Assembly (NCBI GenBank): GCA_040389165.1
Contig: JAZKAK010000012.1
Coordinates: 1-63,798, forward strand
Direction: 5' to 3'
DNA: 63,798 nucleotides
Source of the DNA: CAIOTO01 sp040389165
GTDB taxonomy: Bacteria > Pseudomonadota > Alphaproteobacteria > Paracaedibacterales > CAIOTO01
Part shown: positions 53,627 to 61,796 of the stretch, one piece after another
Layout: each line of letters starts with the position of its first letter
How positions within the stretch are numbered: position 1 is the first letter of the stretch
Notes under the pieces: generated by a model
The model's input: the letters and a program-made list of their open reading frames with translations, nothing else
Database searches by the model: none
What the model was told of the DNA's origin: nothing
Translations under genes and position numbers: made by a program

Positions 53627-53856
53627 TAAGCCAAATTCATATTAGCTCTTTAAAATTGTCAGACAGTGAAATCAACACCCATGCGTTTGCAGAAAATATG
53701 CACCAAGCGGGCATCAGTTGTGCTGAACGTATTATAGCAGATGGCAAGCCACATCATTTCGTATCTTACGGTACAAATAGGGATTACTGCTACATCTTCG
53801 ATGGCACTACTGGGACATATGGAACAAGCACTACCGGAGAGCTTTATGCAAAATAA
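53623..53856 (+). CDS. small protein of unknown function (77 aa) in the replication module
   Basis: The start ATG overlaps the stop of the regulator gene (ATGA). The segment IADGKPHHFVSYGTN … YCYIFDGTTGTYG near residues 35-65 is reminiscent of the short N-terminal module (DGKLHRF … GD … FGDW type) of phage/plasmid primases. A role in primase function is a guess supported by position. Confidence 0.6.
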   Translation: MISQIHISSLKLSDSEINTHAFAENMHQAGISCAERIIADGKPHHFVSYGTNRDYCYIFDGTTGTYGTSTTGELYAK

Positions 53857-54241
53857 ATTCACAAAAGAAAATCCCGCTGCTGGTAACGGCGGGTTGCAAA
53901 ACAGGAAGTTCACCCCTAAATATAGCAATAATCTTATGCAAAATCAATCAAACATTAATTTTGACCGAGTAAAACAAGAGACAATGCCTCACGTTCTGGC
54001 GTTACTCAATCGCATATTGCCAGGGGGGAAAATACAACGACATGAGTATATTGCTTTAAACCCACGGCGCTACGATAGAAAGCCTGGCTCATTCAAATTC
54101 AATACACGCACAGGGAGATGGCAGGACTGGGCTACAGGTGACAGCGGCGGGGATTTGATTTCACTTTGGGCATATGTACGAAACATTAAGCAAATTGAAG
54201 CGGCAAGAGAAATGCTAGCCATTGTTGGGGGTGCATCATGA
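53846..54241 (+). CDS. small primase-associated protein (131 aa)
   Basis: From ATG 53846, with GGAGA five bases upstream, the product has a disordered N-terminus. A C-terminal domain follows with GGKIQRHEYIALNPRRYDRKPG then GSFKFNTRTGRWQDWATGDSGGDLISLWAYV. The last segment is characteristic of the DNA-binding CHC2-like N-terminal region of phage primases, here without the zinc cysteines. It overlaps the next gene by four bases. I infer that it works with the Toprim/DUF3987 protein as a split primase. Confidence 0.72.
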   Translation: MQNKFTKENPAAGNGGLQNRKFTPKYSNNLMQNQSNINFDRVKQETMPHVLALLNRILPGGKIQRHEYIALNPRRYDRKPGSFKFNTRTGRWQDWATGDSGGDLISLWAYVRNIKQIEAAREMLAIVGGAS

Positions 54242-56535
54242 TCGATATCACATCCCCCCTGACTGCAGAAGAGTCAGCAAACTGCTTACCTATACAGGGA
54301 AGAGATAAGGAGGATGGTGCACCTGTATTGCCTATTCCAGATAACATAGACCCAAAAACCATTCCTTCCATAATAAAAGCTACAAATCCTATAATTACTC
54401 CTTACAGATGCGATGATGGCGGTGTTGTTTTTTACATAGCCAGAACCGACAAAGATAAAGGAATGCCTTGGTGTTGGTGGCGACATCCTGATGGGCACGA
54501 GGGATGGAAATGCAAACAACCGCTAGATAACAACCGCCCCTTGTTGAATATACCTAATATCATTAAGAATATGAATAAATCCATTTATGTTGGTGAGGGC
54601 GAAAAATGCGCCATCGCTCTTCAAAAACTATTTCCCGAATGTGTCGCAGCAACCTCTAGCGGGGGTGCACTGGCAGCATTAAAAACAGACTGGTCTACTC
54701 TTCTCGGGCGCGATGTGATTCTGTTTTTGGACAACGACGATGCCGGAGTAGGTTATGGAGGGGCTGTATATCAGGGTTGCAAACAAGCTGGAGCGCAATC
54801 AATCAAGCAATATAACATGCAAATCTTTGCTCAATACGCCATCGAAAATGGAGTTATTGTTAGCCAAATACGTGAGCTCCCCGATAAATATGATATTGCC
54901 AATGCTCTGGACGAAGGCTGGACAGCTGAGCTGTTAAAGGAGCTTGAAGAGATGCTGCAGCAAAAGGGGTTGCAGCTAGTTACTGATTATCATCCAAAAT
55001 TTGTTTCTGCTGGCCTCTTTAATGACACGAACTGGCCAGATCCCTTACCAATCAAAACTGAGCTACTCCCGGTTGAGCCCTTCGATGTTTCACTGCTTCC
55101 CAAACCATTACAGAACTGGGTCATTGATATTGCACATCGCATGCAATGTCCAATTGATCAAGTTGCGATATCTGTAGTTGCTGTTGTCTCGAGTATTATT
55201 GGCTCACGTTGTGGAATCAAGCCTAAGCAGAATGATCCTTGGCTGGTAGTCCCTAACCTCTGGGGAATAATTATAGGAAAACCGAGCACATTAAAATCAC
55301 CCGCACTGGCAGAAGCGTTAAAACCATTGAATAACCTAGAAGCAAAAGCACGAGCTAAATATGACGAGCAGCTCAAAAACTATAGTATGGAAAGTGAGCT
55401 CAGCAAGATAACTCAGACTGTCTTTAAAAAACAAATTGAAAAGAAATTAGCACAGACTCAGGGGGCTATCTCTGAAGAAGAGAAGCAAACATACAAAAGC
55501 CTTGAGCAAACAGATAAACCTATATGCAAACGCTATAAGACCAATGATGCTACGGTTGAAAAAATGACAGAGTTGTTGTCGGAAAACCCGGGAGGTCTGT
55601 TATTATTCAGAGATGAATTAATGGGACTGTTTTCAAATTGGGATAAAGCCGGTCACGAGTCCGACCGAACCTTCTATCTCGAATCATGGAATGGCTTTGG
55701 CTCTCATACGACTGATCGTATTGGTCGAGGCACTACACATTGTAACAACATGTGTGTGTCAATACTTGGGGGCACACAACCAAGCAAATTATTAGGATAT
55801 CTGCATAAAGCTACTCGAAGCATAGACAACGATGGGCTGCTACAACGCTTTCAATTGTTCGTTTATCCTGATGAAATCCGCCAATGGAAATTGGTTGATG
55901 AAGCACCAAATAAGCCAGCGAGGGACAGAGTTTTTTATCTGGTTGAGGCGATCTCCACCTTAGACTTTACTTCATTAGGTGCGCGTACTGAAGAAAGTGA
56001 CACTATTCCATATTTTCATTTTTCAGAAGAAGCTCAGACTGTATTCAATGCATGGTTAATAGATCTAGAACTTAAAAAGCTTCGTGGAAATGATAATGAA
56101 GAGGAAATCATTATCGAGCATCTGGCTAAATACCGTAAGTTGATGCCTGCTCTTGCTCTGATTTTTCATATCCTCGACCTAGTTGATAGCAAAAACAGGG
56201 GGCAGGTTACATTGGAATCTGCAGAGCGTGCAGCTGCCTGGTGTGACTACCTAGAATCACATGCCAGACGCATTTATGGTTTGGCGCTGGATAAAACACA
56301 TGCGACTTCGGCCTTGTCTAAAAAGATTGAAAAACGTTCTTTAAAGGATGGCTTTACGACGAGAGAAGTGTATCGCAAGGGCTGGAGCATGCTCACAACA
56401 ACGGAAGACGTGCAAGATGCATGTGATGAGCTTATAGATGCCGGCTGGCTGAGGGAGCAATACACTGAATCACCTTTTGGTAAAGGAAAGACAGTTTACC
56501 TCATTAATCCCAAAATTTGGGGGCATCATGGGTAA
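54238..56535 (+). CDS. Toprim–DUF3987 replication protein (primase/helicase-like)
   Basis: The 765-aa product combines a Toprim domain near residues 110-195 with a C-terminal DUF3987 domain. The Toprim has the acidic VGEGEKCAIAL near residue 118 and LFLDNDDAG near 164. The DUF3987 domain has a Walker-like GKPSTLKS near residue 347 and the family signature YLESWNGFGSHTTDRIGRGT … ILGGTQPSKLLGYL … NDGLLQRFQL near 475-540. Such proteins replicate satellites and integrative elements. The overlaps on both sides (ATGA with the preceding gene, 8 bp with the next) show a single transcription unit. Confidence 0.9.
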   Translation: MIDITSPLTAEESANCLPIQGRDKEDGAPVLPIPDNIDPKTIPSIIKATNPIITPYRCDDGGVVFYIARTDKDKGMPWCWWRHPDGHEGWKCKQPLDNNRPLLNIPNIIKNMNKSIYVGEGEKCAIALQKLFPECVAATSSGGALAALKTDWSTLLGRDVILFLDNDDAGVGYGGAVYQGCKQAGAQSIKQYNMQIFAQYAIENGVIVSQIRELPDKYDIANALDEGWTAELLKELEEMLQQKGLQLVTDYHPKFVSAGLFNDTNWPDPLPIKTELLPVEPFDVSLLPKPLQNWVIDIAHRMQCPIDQVAISVVAVVSSIIGSRCGIKPKQNDPWLVVPNLWGIIIGKPSTLKSPALAEALKPLNNLEAKARAKYDEQLKNYSMESELSKITQTVFKKQIEKKLAQTQGAISEEEKQTYKSLEQTDKPICKRYKTNDATVEKMTELLSENPGGLLLFRDELMGLFSNWDKAGHESDRTFYLESWNGFGSHTTDRIGRGTTHCNNMCVSILGGTQPSKLLGYLHKATRSIDNDGLLQRFQLFVYPDEIRQWKLVDEAPNKPARDRVFYLVEAISTLDFTSLGARTEESDTIPYFHFSEEAQTVFNAWLIDLELKKLRGNDNEEEIIIEHLAKYRKLMPALALIFHILDLVDSKNRGQVTLESAERAAAWCDYLESHARRIYGLALDKTHATSALSKKIEKRSLKDGFTTREVYRKGWSMLTTTEDVQDACDELIDAGWLREQYTESPFGKGKTVYLINPKIWGHHG

Positions 56536-56977
56536 GTGGCTGACACATTTTTTACAGAAAACATGCCAAACAAGCACTGACAAAACTGACACGATGGCGC
56601 AAATGAGTGAAGCGTCAGTAATGTCAGCGAGTGCACTGGGCACTTTTGAGGAAAATAAAATGATTCTGAGTGATGTGTCAGTAATGTCAGCGCATGATCT
56701 GGGCACTTTTGCAAAAAACAATGCAATTTTAGGCGATGGCAAAGGTAAACAGCACGTCATCAACATGTCTTCTTACACCGATTTCTACAATGAAAGAGCA
56801 GCTATTTATGAGTTTGAGGCAAGAGATGTTGTAGGTAACAGACGCGAAGCAGAATGGCTCGCGATGAATGATGTTCTGGAGCAATTTATAGAGGATACAC
56901 AAACATCACTGCAGAGTAAAAAGATACCGACGTTTTTATATAATATGTACGAAGCAACACAGTTTAATTTAAAGTAA
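56528..56977 (+). CDS. small protein of unknown function (149 aa) after the replication gene
   Basis: It overlaps the replication gene by 8 bp. Residues 15-75 contain two imperfect repeats of the form S(D/E)xSVMSAxxLGTFxxNxxIL. The rest is helical (YTDFYNERAAIYEFEARDVVGNRREAEWL). Similar Thr/Ser-rich followers of DUF3987 genes are common in these elements, but no function is known to me. Confidence 0.65.
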   Translation: MGKWLTHFLQKTCQTSTDKTDTMAQMSEASVMSASALGTFEENKMILSDVSVMSAHDLGTFAKNNAILGDGKGKQHVINMSSYTDFYNERAAIYEFEARDVVGNRREAEWLAMNDVLEQFIEDTQTSLQSKKIPTFLYNMYEATQFNLK

Positions 56978-57133
56978 ATTTTATTTAAATAATTACCATG
57001 AATCAATGATATGTTATAATTTTGCAATAGATTGAATTGACGAAAATTATTTATACTAAGGTTTGACACGACAGACAACGTTTAATAACGATAAATTAAC
57101 GGTAAATGCATTCTTATGAGAGGAATTACACGT

Positions 57134-57571
57134 ATGCAAAAATCACATGCCTTTCAGCCAGGTAATAATTTTGGAAAAGGCAGACCTGCTGGCAGCAAAA
57201 ATAACGCGCAATTGTTTTTAGAAAAAGTAGGAAGCGAACATGGGGAGGTTATATTGACCAAAGTAATAGAGCAGGCTTTAGCAGGTGACTTACACGCACA
57301 AAAGCTTATCCTAGACCGTATATATCCAATTCCCAAAGCACGCAACTTTATTACAAGCGCTAACCTGAAAAACATCCGCACACAGGCTCACATTAATGAG
57401 GCTATGACAGCAATATTAGACCAAGTTGGTGATTCCAGACTTTCATTGGAGGAAGGACATGAAGCGGTCAAGTTGATTGAAGCTAAAGCCGTCTCTATTC
57501 AGAAATGTATGAATGAAGAGTTAGAGTCTATCAGAGCTAGGCTGACTGAATTACAAGGAAACTCACATTAG
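57134..57571 (+). CDS. DUF5681-like phage-associated protein
   Basis: The 145-aa product opens HAFQPGNNFGKGRPAGSKNN, the hallmark of the DUF5681 family found in phage and integrative elements. ALAGDLHAQKLILDRIYP follows near residue 55 and a helical coiled-coil C-terminus after that. I chose ATG 57134, with AGAGGAA eight bases upstream, over ATG 57116. Some members lie next to terminase genes, but none is present here. Confidence 0.8.
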   Translation: MQKSHAFQPGNNFGKGRPAGSKNNAQLFLEKVGSEHGEVILTKVIEQALAGDLHAQKLILDRIYPIPKARNFITSANLKNIRTQAHINEAMTAILDQVGDSRLSLEEGHEAVKLIEAKAVSIQKCMNEELESIRARLTELQGNSH

Positions 57572-57610
57572 GCCATATCCAAATTGCTAGATTCTATCCA
57601 TAAAATAAAG

Positions 57611-57641
57611 TGAGAGGGATAACATATATTTATCTCTCTCG
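57611..57641. terminator. hairpin after the DUF5681-like gene
   Basis: GAGAGGGATAA, a short loop, and TTATCTCTCTC form an 11-bp stem with one mismatch, 40 bp after the stop codon. No strong T-tract follows. Confidence 0.5.
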
Positions 57642-57744
57642 TTACCATGTGAAAAGAACATATACACAATCAAATTCACGTAAAAATACAACACTCACTT
57701 TTATTATATATTTGTTTTTATATTAAAGTCAGAATAAAGTTAAC

Positions 57745-57772
57745 AAGGGAGGTTTTCCCCCTCCCCTTTTTA
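57745..57772. terminator. intrinsic terminator between convergent genes
   Basis: GGGAGG (57747-57752), a TTTTCCC-type loop, CCTCCC (57760-57765), then CTTTTTAT. A GC-rich 6-bp stem followed by five T residues sits between the DUF5681-like gene and the convergent barrel gene. Confidence 0.7.
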
Positions 57773-57852
57773 TGTTTAACACAATTGCATCAATGAATAT
57801 GTAAAGCTAAATCCATTGTTTTATCTCGCAGATATTTTAGGTTATTTCCGTT

Positions 57853-58551
57853 TTAGAATCTGTACGCAACGCCTGCTTTAAATGAATGAGACGTATACTT
57901 AACTGAGTAGTTTCCTGTCGCATTATCTCCTGGATTACTATGAACTGAAATCTTATTACCAAAACCATAATCGTAACTTATAGTCACTAAAAGGTTATTA
58001 TGAACAGCCTTTGTAATGCCAATTCCTGGTACAAATGTAAACTTTGTTTTGCGTGAGGTTGTGTCGCGTGACTCAGCATCAATTTCAATGCGATCTCGGC
58101 TAATTTCTACGCCTGGTTTAATAAACGCCATGTATGACTCCGCAAATACAATGCCTAATCTAGGAGCAAAGCCGAGCACGGGGCTGCGGTTGTATCGTAC
58201 TTTCACAGGTAAAGATCCATTGCCGCTATTTGAGGAAATGAGCACACTGTAATTTTCATCTTCACTTGCTGTGTCATGGTGCAAACTAATTTCTCCACCC
58301 AAGTAAACGCCACTTGTTACATATCCATAACCAGTCATCAATCCATAGTTAAAGGCATTGATACGTTTTGATTTTTGCGCATTTGCATTGAAGGGTGTTC
58401 CATTCTCAATACCAGTCACATTCATGGAAAAAGTCTGATTCCTTTGTGTATAACCTGCAGAAGCTCCAAGATAAAGGCCATCGAAAGGGGTAGAATTAGC
58501 AATAACGGAACATGCTGCTGTGATAAGCGGCACGGTAAATATTTTTTTCAT
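57853..58551 (-). CDS. outer-membrane beta-barrel protein (opacity-type porin), element cargo
   Basis: The 232-aa product has a signal peptide (KKIFTVPLITAACSVIANST) and an eight-stranded barrel pattern: FDGLYLGASAGYTQRNQTF, GLMTGYGYVTSGVYLGGEI, VLGFAPRLGIVFAESYMAFIKPGVEI, FVPGIGITKAVHNNLLVTISYDYGFG. The last strand SHSFKAGVAYRF carries the terminal Phe. The start has AAGGATA upstream. It lies inside the integrated element, so it is probably accessory. It is related in design to, but distinct from, the barrel protein at 36042-36827. Confidence 0.85.
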   Translation of the reverse strand: MKKIFTVPLITAACSVIANSTPFDGLYLGASAGYTQRNQTFSMNVTGIENGTPFNANAQKSKRINAFNYGLMTGYGYVTSGVYLGGEISLHHDTASEDENYSVLISSNSGNGSLPVKVRYNRSPVLGFAPRLGIVFAESYMAFIKPGVEISRDRIEIDAESRDTTSRKTKFTFVPGIGITKAVHNNLLVTISYDYGFGNKISVHSNPGDNATGNYSVKYTSHSFKAGVAYRF

Positions 58552-58637
58552 TTTGTTATCCTTTTAAAAAAAATTAGTGCAATCGTAAGAGCTCCGTTCA
58601 AGTCTCAAATCACATTAACCTATACACAGATTCTCGT

Positions 58638-59048
58638 CTATTTAAAAACCTCTACTGATTCTATAACACCAGCCGCATCATAGGTAACTATATAGTTATG
58701 CATCTCATCTTGGGCGGCTAATTCAGTTGGTGTCCCTGCAATTTCCCATAGTCCAAGTGTCAGAATATCAGCAACAACATGTCCAGCAACAGCTGCATTC
58801 CTAGACCCACGCGAGTGTGCATCTGGATCCATTCTATAAATCACTCTTCGTTTGCCGCCTTCTAATGGGGAGGACATATCAGGGGCTCCTAACGTAGATT
58901 CAACTGTCATACGGGTTTGTCCAGTAGTTAGAACCTTTGGATCACCTTTATAAGTACTTCTTTTCCCTGCCATGACGGCACTACAACCATTGAGAACAAA
59001 AGCGCTTAGAAGCAAGCAAATGACGGGAGATAATTTAATATATTTCAT
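58638..59048 (-). CDS. small lipoprotein, SmpA/BamE-like fold, element cargo
   Basis: The 136-aa product has a lipoprotein signal (KYIKLSPVICLLLSAFVLNGC, lipobox LNGC). The segment DPKVLTTGQTRMTVESTLGAP near residue 35-55 resembles the G-x-t-xxxVxxxLGxP motif of BamE/SmpA-like lipoproteins. A small hydrophobic stretch follows near 95-110 (VVADILTLGLWEIAGT). ATG 59048 fits the AAGGT ribosome site better than ATG 59054. It may form a unit with the barrel gene. Confidence 0.75.
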   Translation of the reverse strand: MKYIKLSPVICLLLSAFVLNGCSAVMAGKRSTYKGDPKVLTTGQTRMTVESTLGAPDMSSPLEGGKRRVIYRMDPDAHSRGSRNAAVAGHVVADILTLGLWEIAGTPTELAAQDEMHNYIVTYDAAGVIESVEVFK

Positions 59049-59109
59049 AAACATACCTTATGTATTTCGCACATGTTAAAATCAATTACTATTTTCATTA
59101 TATATTCCT

Positions 59110-59307
59110 TTAATAACCGCGCGAGCGTTTGCGTTCTTGTTCTTCTTGATATTTACGTTCTTCATCCCGTCTTCTCTTGTAACGCTCTTCCTCCTCTTGT
59201 TCTCTCTGCCAACATTCATAATAATCTTTTGCTGAATAACAATGTGTGTATCCAATTGTAGTAGATGCACATGCAATGCCAAGTGTGAGTATTAATGTTC
59301 TTTTCAT
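59110..59307 (-). CDS. small exported charged protein (65 aa)
   Basis: It has a short signal peptide (KRTLILTLGIACASTTIGYT), one Cys-containing segment (THCYSAKDYYECWQ) and a very charged Glu/Arg/Lys C-terminus. No family is recognised. The ATG at 59307 sits directly before the signal peptide; an earlier in-frame ATG at 59364 is unlikely. It is the last convincing gene before the right end of the element. Confidence 0.55.
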   Translation of the reverse strand: MKRTLILTLGIACASTTIGYTHCYSAKDYYECWQREQEEEERYKRRRDEERKYQEEQERKRSRGY

Positions 59308-59793
59308 AATTAATTCTTTTCTATTTTTTGTTTTCATATAAAATACTGACGCCAGAACGTGCATATTAATAAAGGCTCAAAATAATACAACGATCCTCAT
59401 CTATACTGATATAGCGATCCAGTTGAGAATTTTCAAGTATTTTTTCGGTTAATTAATTGACGTTGGCTTTGCTAAGCCGATTGAGTTCACTGCTGACTCC
59501 CACATTTGAAACTTAAATTCTATAAAAAATTAAGTACGAACTGGATATGATAAGGTGAAACGAAAAAATTATGATAGTTGAATTTATTTCTATTTTTCCG
59601 TATTTCGTAAATTTTATTATAGAAAATCGATCTGCAAATAGCAGGCAGGCTTATAATGTTCAAACCATCGCCGGGTACTACTTAATGCTATAAATACGTT
59701 TAATGCAGTGCCACATACGTTGCTAAGCCATGCACAACTAATATATAAGTATAGCTAACAGGGAGTGTTTCCTTTCATGGGTTAATCCATCTG

Positions 59794-60083
59794 TTATTGT
59801 TGCTTGCACGCAGCTTTGACAGGATGCGGTATCGTTTTACGAGATACCCTATAACTGCGCATGATATGAGAAGACGTGCCATATTTATTGGATAGATTAC
59901 GATAGATTTTAAGTGCTTTTCCTGTTTCAGCAAAATCTATCGGGGGTGGACTTCCGAATCTAAAATAGCTTTGATGGATCTGGCGTTTGACTGGATTATA
60001 CAGGAGAAAAATTTTTGAACATCAAGGTCATCACTACGTAATTCGGTGAGCAGTCTATGCAGCGAAACTGTTTCTTCTGCTAC
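59794..60083 (-). pseudogene. possible decayed or truncated gene remnant
   Basis: Two overlapping open frames without start codons read like protein. One is VSLHRLLTELRSDDLDVQKF … SIKAILDSEV, ending at 59937. The other, shifted by one base, is IDFAETGKALKIYRNLSNKY … KTIPHPVKAACKQQ, ending at 59794. A single frameshift near 59945 would join them. The upstream part is cut off by the integrase-site region. The parent family is not recognised and the call is tentative. Confidence 0.35.
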
Positions 60084-60098
60084 CTATGTGCTACCTAG
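60078..60098. promoter_or_regulatory. right-end integrase arm-site candidate
   Basis: TGCTACCTATGTGCTACCTA (60078-60097) is almost identical to the double site at 49785-49803 near the left end. Its place at both ends of the element suggests an arm-type binding site for Int. Confidence 0.6.
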
Positions 60099-60144
60099 AG
60101 ATTTTTGACCAATTTAAAAACTGCTTGTAAAACCGCAGTTTGAT

Positions 60145-60192
60145 TGGTGCGCCCAAAGAGAGTCGAACTCCTAACCTTCAGATCCGTAGTCT
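60145..60192 (-). repeat. right attachment-site repeat inside tRNA-Arg
   Basis: These 48 bp of the 3' half of the tRNA gene are identical to 49621-49668. Integration at this site rebuilds the tRNA, which explains why the gene remains intact. Confidence 0.93.
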
Positions 60193-60221
60193 GACGCTCT
60201 ATCCAATTGAGCTATGGGCGC
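60145..60221 (-). tRNA. tRNA-Arg (anticodon ACG)
   Basis: Read on the minus strand, GCGCCCA opens the acceptor stem and TGGGCGC closes it, followed by A and an encoded CCA (60145-60147). The D stem is GCTC/GAGC, the anticodon stem TCAGA/TCTGA with loop CTACGGA (anticodon ACG), and the T arm AGGAG-TTCGACT-CTCTT. It is intact and serves as the integration site of the element to its left. Confidence 0.96.
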
Positions 60222-60434
60222 TTATTCATTATTGTTTATAAGCAATTAAGCAGATTTATGCAAGGTATTTTTTTAAGAACACCCTCATAACCTATCTTTT
60301 TTATTCACAAGACGGGCAAAAACAGGCATAACTAATACATACATCTGACCCTATTTTATGTGTTACGTGTGAAAGCATGTATTGTTTTCAAATAGGACCG
60401 GATTATTAAAATAATCGTATCAATGGAGGTTTTT

Positions 60435-60923
60435 GTGGCAGGTTCAGTTAATAAAGTAATTCTCGTTGGAAATTTAGGAAAAGATCCTGAAATGCGTTTC
60501 ATGCCTGATGGAACGAAAATTGCAAATTTTTCAATTGCCACGAGTGAAACATGGAAAGATAAGACATCCGGTGAACGACGCGAACGCACCGAATGGCATC
60601 GCATATCAGTCATGAATGATAAAATAGCGGACATCGTCGAAAAGTATGTGCGAAAAGGCTCAAAGCTTTACGTTGAAGGACAGCTTCAGACACGTAAATG
60701 GACGGATCAATCAGGGCAAGAGCGCTATACAACAGAAGTGGTTATTGGTCGTTTTCGCGGTGAATTGACATTGCTTGATTCACGATCAAACAGCGGCGGC
60801 AGTGATGCTGAATATATGGGCGGTGGCTTTGATGATTCGAATCAAGGCGGTAGCTATGCACCAAAAGCAGCGGCAAAACCAGCTCAAAAATTCGATGAAT
60901 TGGATGACGACGTTCCCTTTTGA
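60435..60923 (+). CDS. ssb: single-stranded DNA-binding protein
   Basis: SSB coats single-stranded DNA in replication and repair. From GTG 60435 the product is 162 aa: AGSVNKVILVGNLGKDPEMR opens the OB fold, followed by FSIATSETWKDKTSGERRERTEWHR and KLYVEGQLQTRKWTDQSGQ. A Gly/Ser-rich linker leads to the acidic interaction tip FDELDDDVPF. An ATG at 60423 lies inside the Shine-Dalgarno sequence (GGAGG), so the GTG six bases beyond it is the real start. hdaA follows almost directly. Confidence 0.96.
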   Translation: MAGSVNKVILVGNLGKDPEMRFMPDGTKIANFSIATSETWKDKTSGERRERTEWHRISVMNDKIADIVEKYVRKGSKLYVEGQLQTRKWTDQSGQERYTTEVVIGRFRGELTLLDSRSNSGGSDAEYMGGGFDDSNQGGSYAPKAAAKPAQKFDELDDDVPF

Positions 60924-60937
60924 TCGAGGGTTATTCA

Positions 60938-61609
60938 GTGAAACAACGTGCGCTTTTTTTCCCAAGCTCTCCGACGTTTACGCGTAAAAATTATGTCGTA
61001 GGCGCCTGTAACGGAGACGCCTTCAGGGTGCTCGAGGCTTGGCCTGCATGGGGAGCCTTTGGCACGCTGATCGTGGGAGAAGCGCATTCAGGCAAAACAC
61101 ATCTGTGTCATACATTTTTGGAAAGTCACACTGAGGCGCTCTATTTAAATGGACACACGTGCGCTGCGCAGCATCCTTTTGATTTGAATGAATCTATTTT
61201 TATTTTAGATGATGTTGAACATGCTTCAGAAACGTGGTTGTTTCATTTTTTTAATCACGCAAAAGATAACGGTTCATATTTTATTCTAACCATGTCACAG
61301 CATTATCAGAATTGGTGCAAACTTCCTGATTTATGTTCGCGCTTGGCTACGTTGCCATTGCTTACATTGAATTTACCCGATGATGCACTTATGCTGGCAC
61401 ACCTTAAAAAGAATTTGACCGATCGCGGCGTTTCTGTCGACAGTTCTGTATTATCATATTTGGTGCAACACATTGATCGGTCCTATGCAAGCGTGGAACA
61501 TTGGGTAAATGTATTGGAACGTTTGTCTGCTGAACAAAAACGAAATATCACCATTGCATTTGTGCGAGGGATTTTAAATGATCAGTCCTCATTGGAACTC
61601 TCTTCCTAG
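60938..61609 (+). CDS. hdaA: HdaA-like DnaA-related regulator of replication initiation
   Basis: HdaA stimulates DnaA-ATP hydrolysis with the sliding clamp and so limits re-initiation. The 223-aa product is DnaA-like but lacks the DNA-binding domain. It has an N-terminal QRALFFPSSPTFTRKNYVVG with the FxxP-type clamp-contact look, Walker A VGEAHSGKTHLCHTF near residue 45, Walker B IFILDDVE near 80, and a lid domain with SYASVEHWVNVLERL. GTG 60938 has GAGGG upstream and lies 15 bp after the ssb stop, so the two are probably co-transcribed. A TTG at 60920 is an alternative start. Confidence 0.88.
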   Translation: MKQRALFFPSSPTFTRKNYVVGACNGDAFRVLEAWPAWGAFGTLIVGEAHSGKTHLCHTFLESHTEALYLNGHTCAAQHPFDLNESIFILDDVEHASETWLFHFFNHAKDNGSYFILTMSQHYQNWCKLPDLCSRLATLPLLTLNLPDDALMLAHLKKNLTDRGVSVDSSVLSYLVQHIDRSYASVEHWVNVLERLSAEQKRNITIAFVRGILNDQSSLELSS

Positions 61610-61631
61610 CGCAAACCTTAAATTCGTATTT

Positions 61632-61756
61632 ATACCGTTTTCAAAAAGTTTTGAGTAGTAAGACATCAAGATTCGAGGTGCACAGTGTACTTTTGTACAT
61701 GAGCAACAGAGATATTGCAGAGGGCTGCACTAATCGAAATTTAGTAAAAATGGTAT
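61632..61756 (+). repeat. 125-bp dispersed element with ATACC…GGTAT ends (copy B)
   Basis: It starts ATACCGTTTTCAAAAAG and ends TTAGTAAAAATGGTAT. It is the reverse-complement match of 16384-16508 at the same length with few substitutions. It begins 23 bp after the hdaA stop. Confidence 0.88.
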
Positions 61757-61796
61757 TAGAACAAACATCCATTGCTGCCGCATAATGCAGCTCGCC

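Larger units (their letters stand above)
59308..60144. other. right arm of the element, no intact gene
   Basis: About 840 bp without an intact gene. The left 450 bp are AT-rich with no recognisable feature. The right part has a decayed minus-strand reading frame (59794-60083) and the double TGCTACCTA integrase-site candidate (60078-60098), then runs into the tRNA. Confidence 0.6.
49621..60192. mobile_element. integrative element in tRNA-Arg(ACG), about 10.5 kb
   Basis: The element is bounded by 48-bp identical direct repeats (49621-49668 and 60145-60192), the right one being the 3' half of an intact tRNA-Arg. It contains a P4-type tyrosine integrase at the left end, an addiction pair, an AlpA-like regulator, a Toprim/DUF3987 replication module and a DUF5681-like protein. 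The right part carries a barrel protein, a lipoprotein and a small secreted protein. No capsid, portal, tail or conjugation gene is seen. The gene set matches a phage-satellite-like or small integrative plasmid-like element (inference). Confidence 0.88.
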
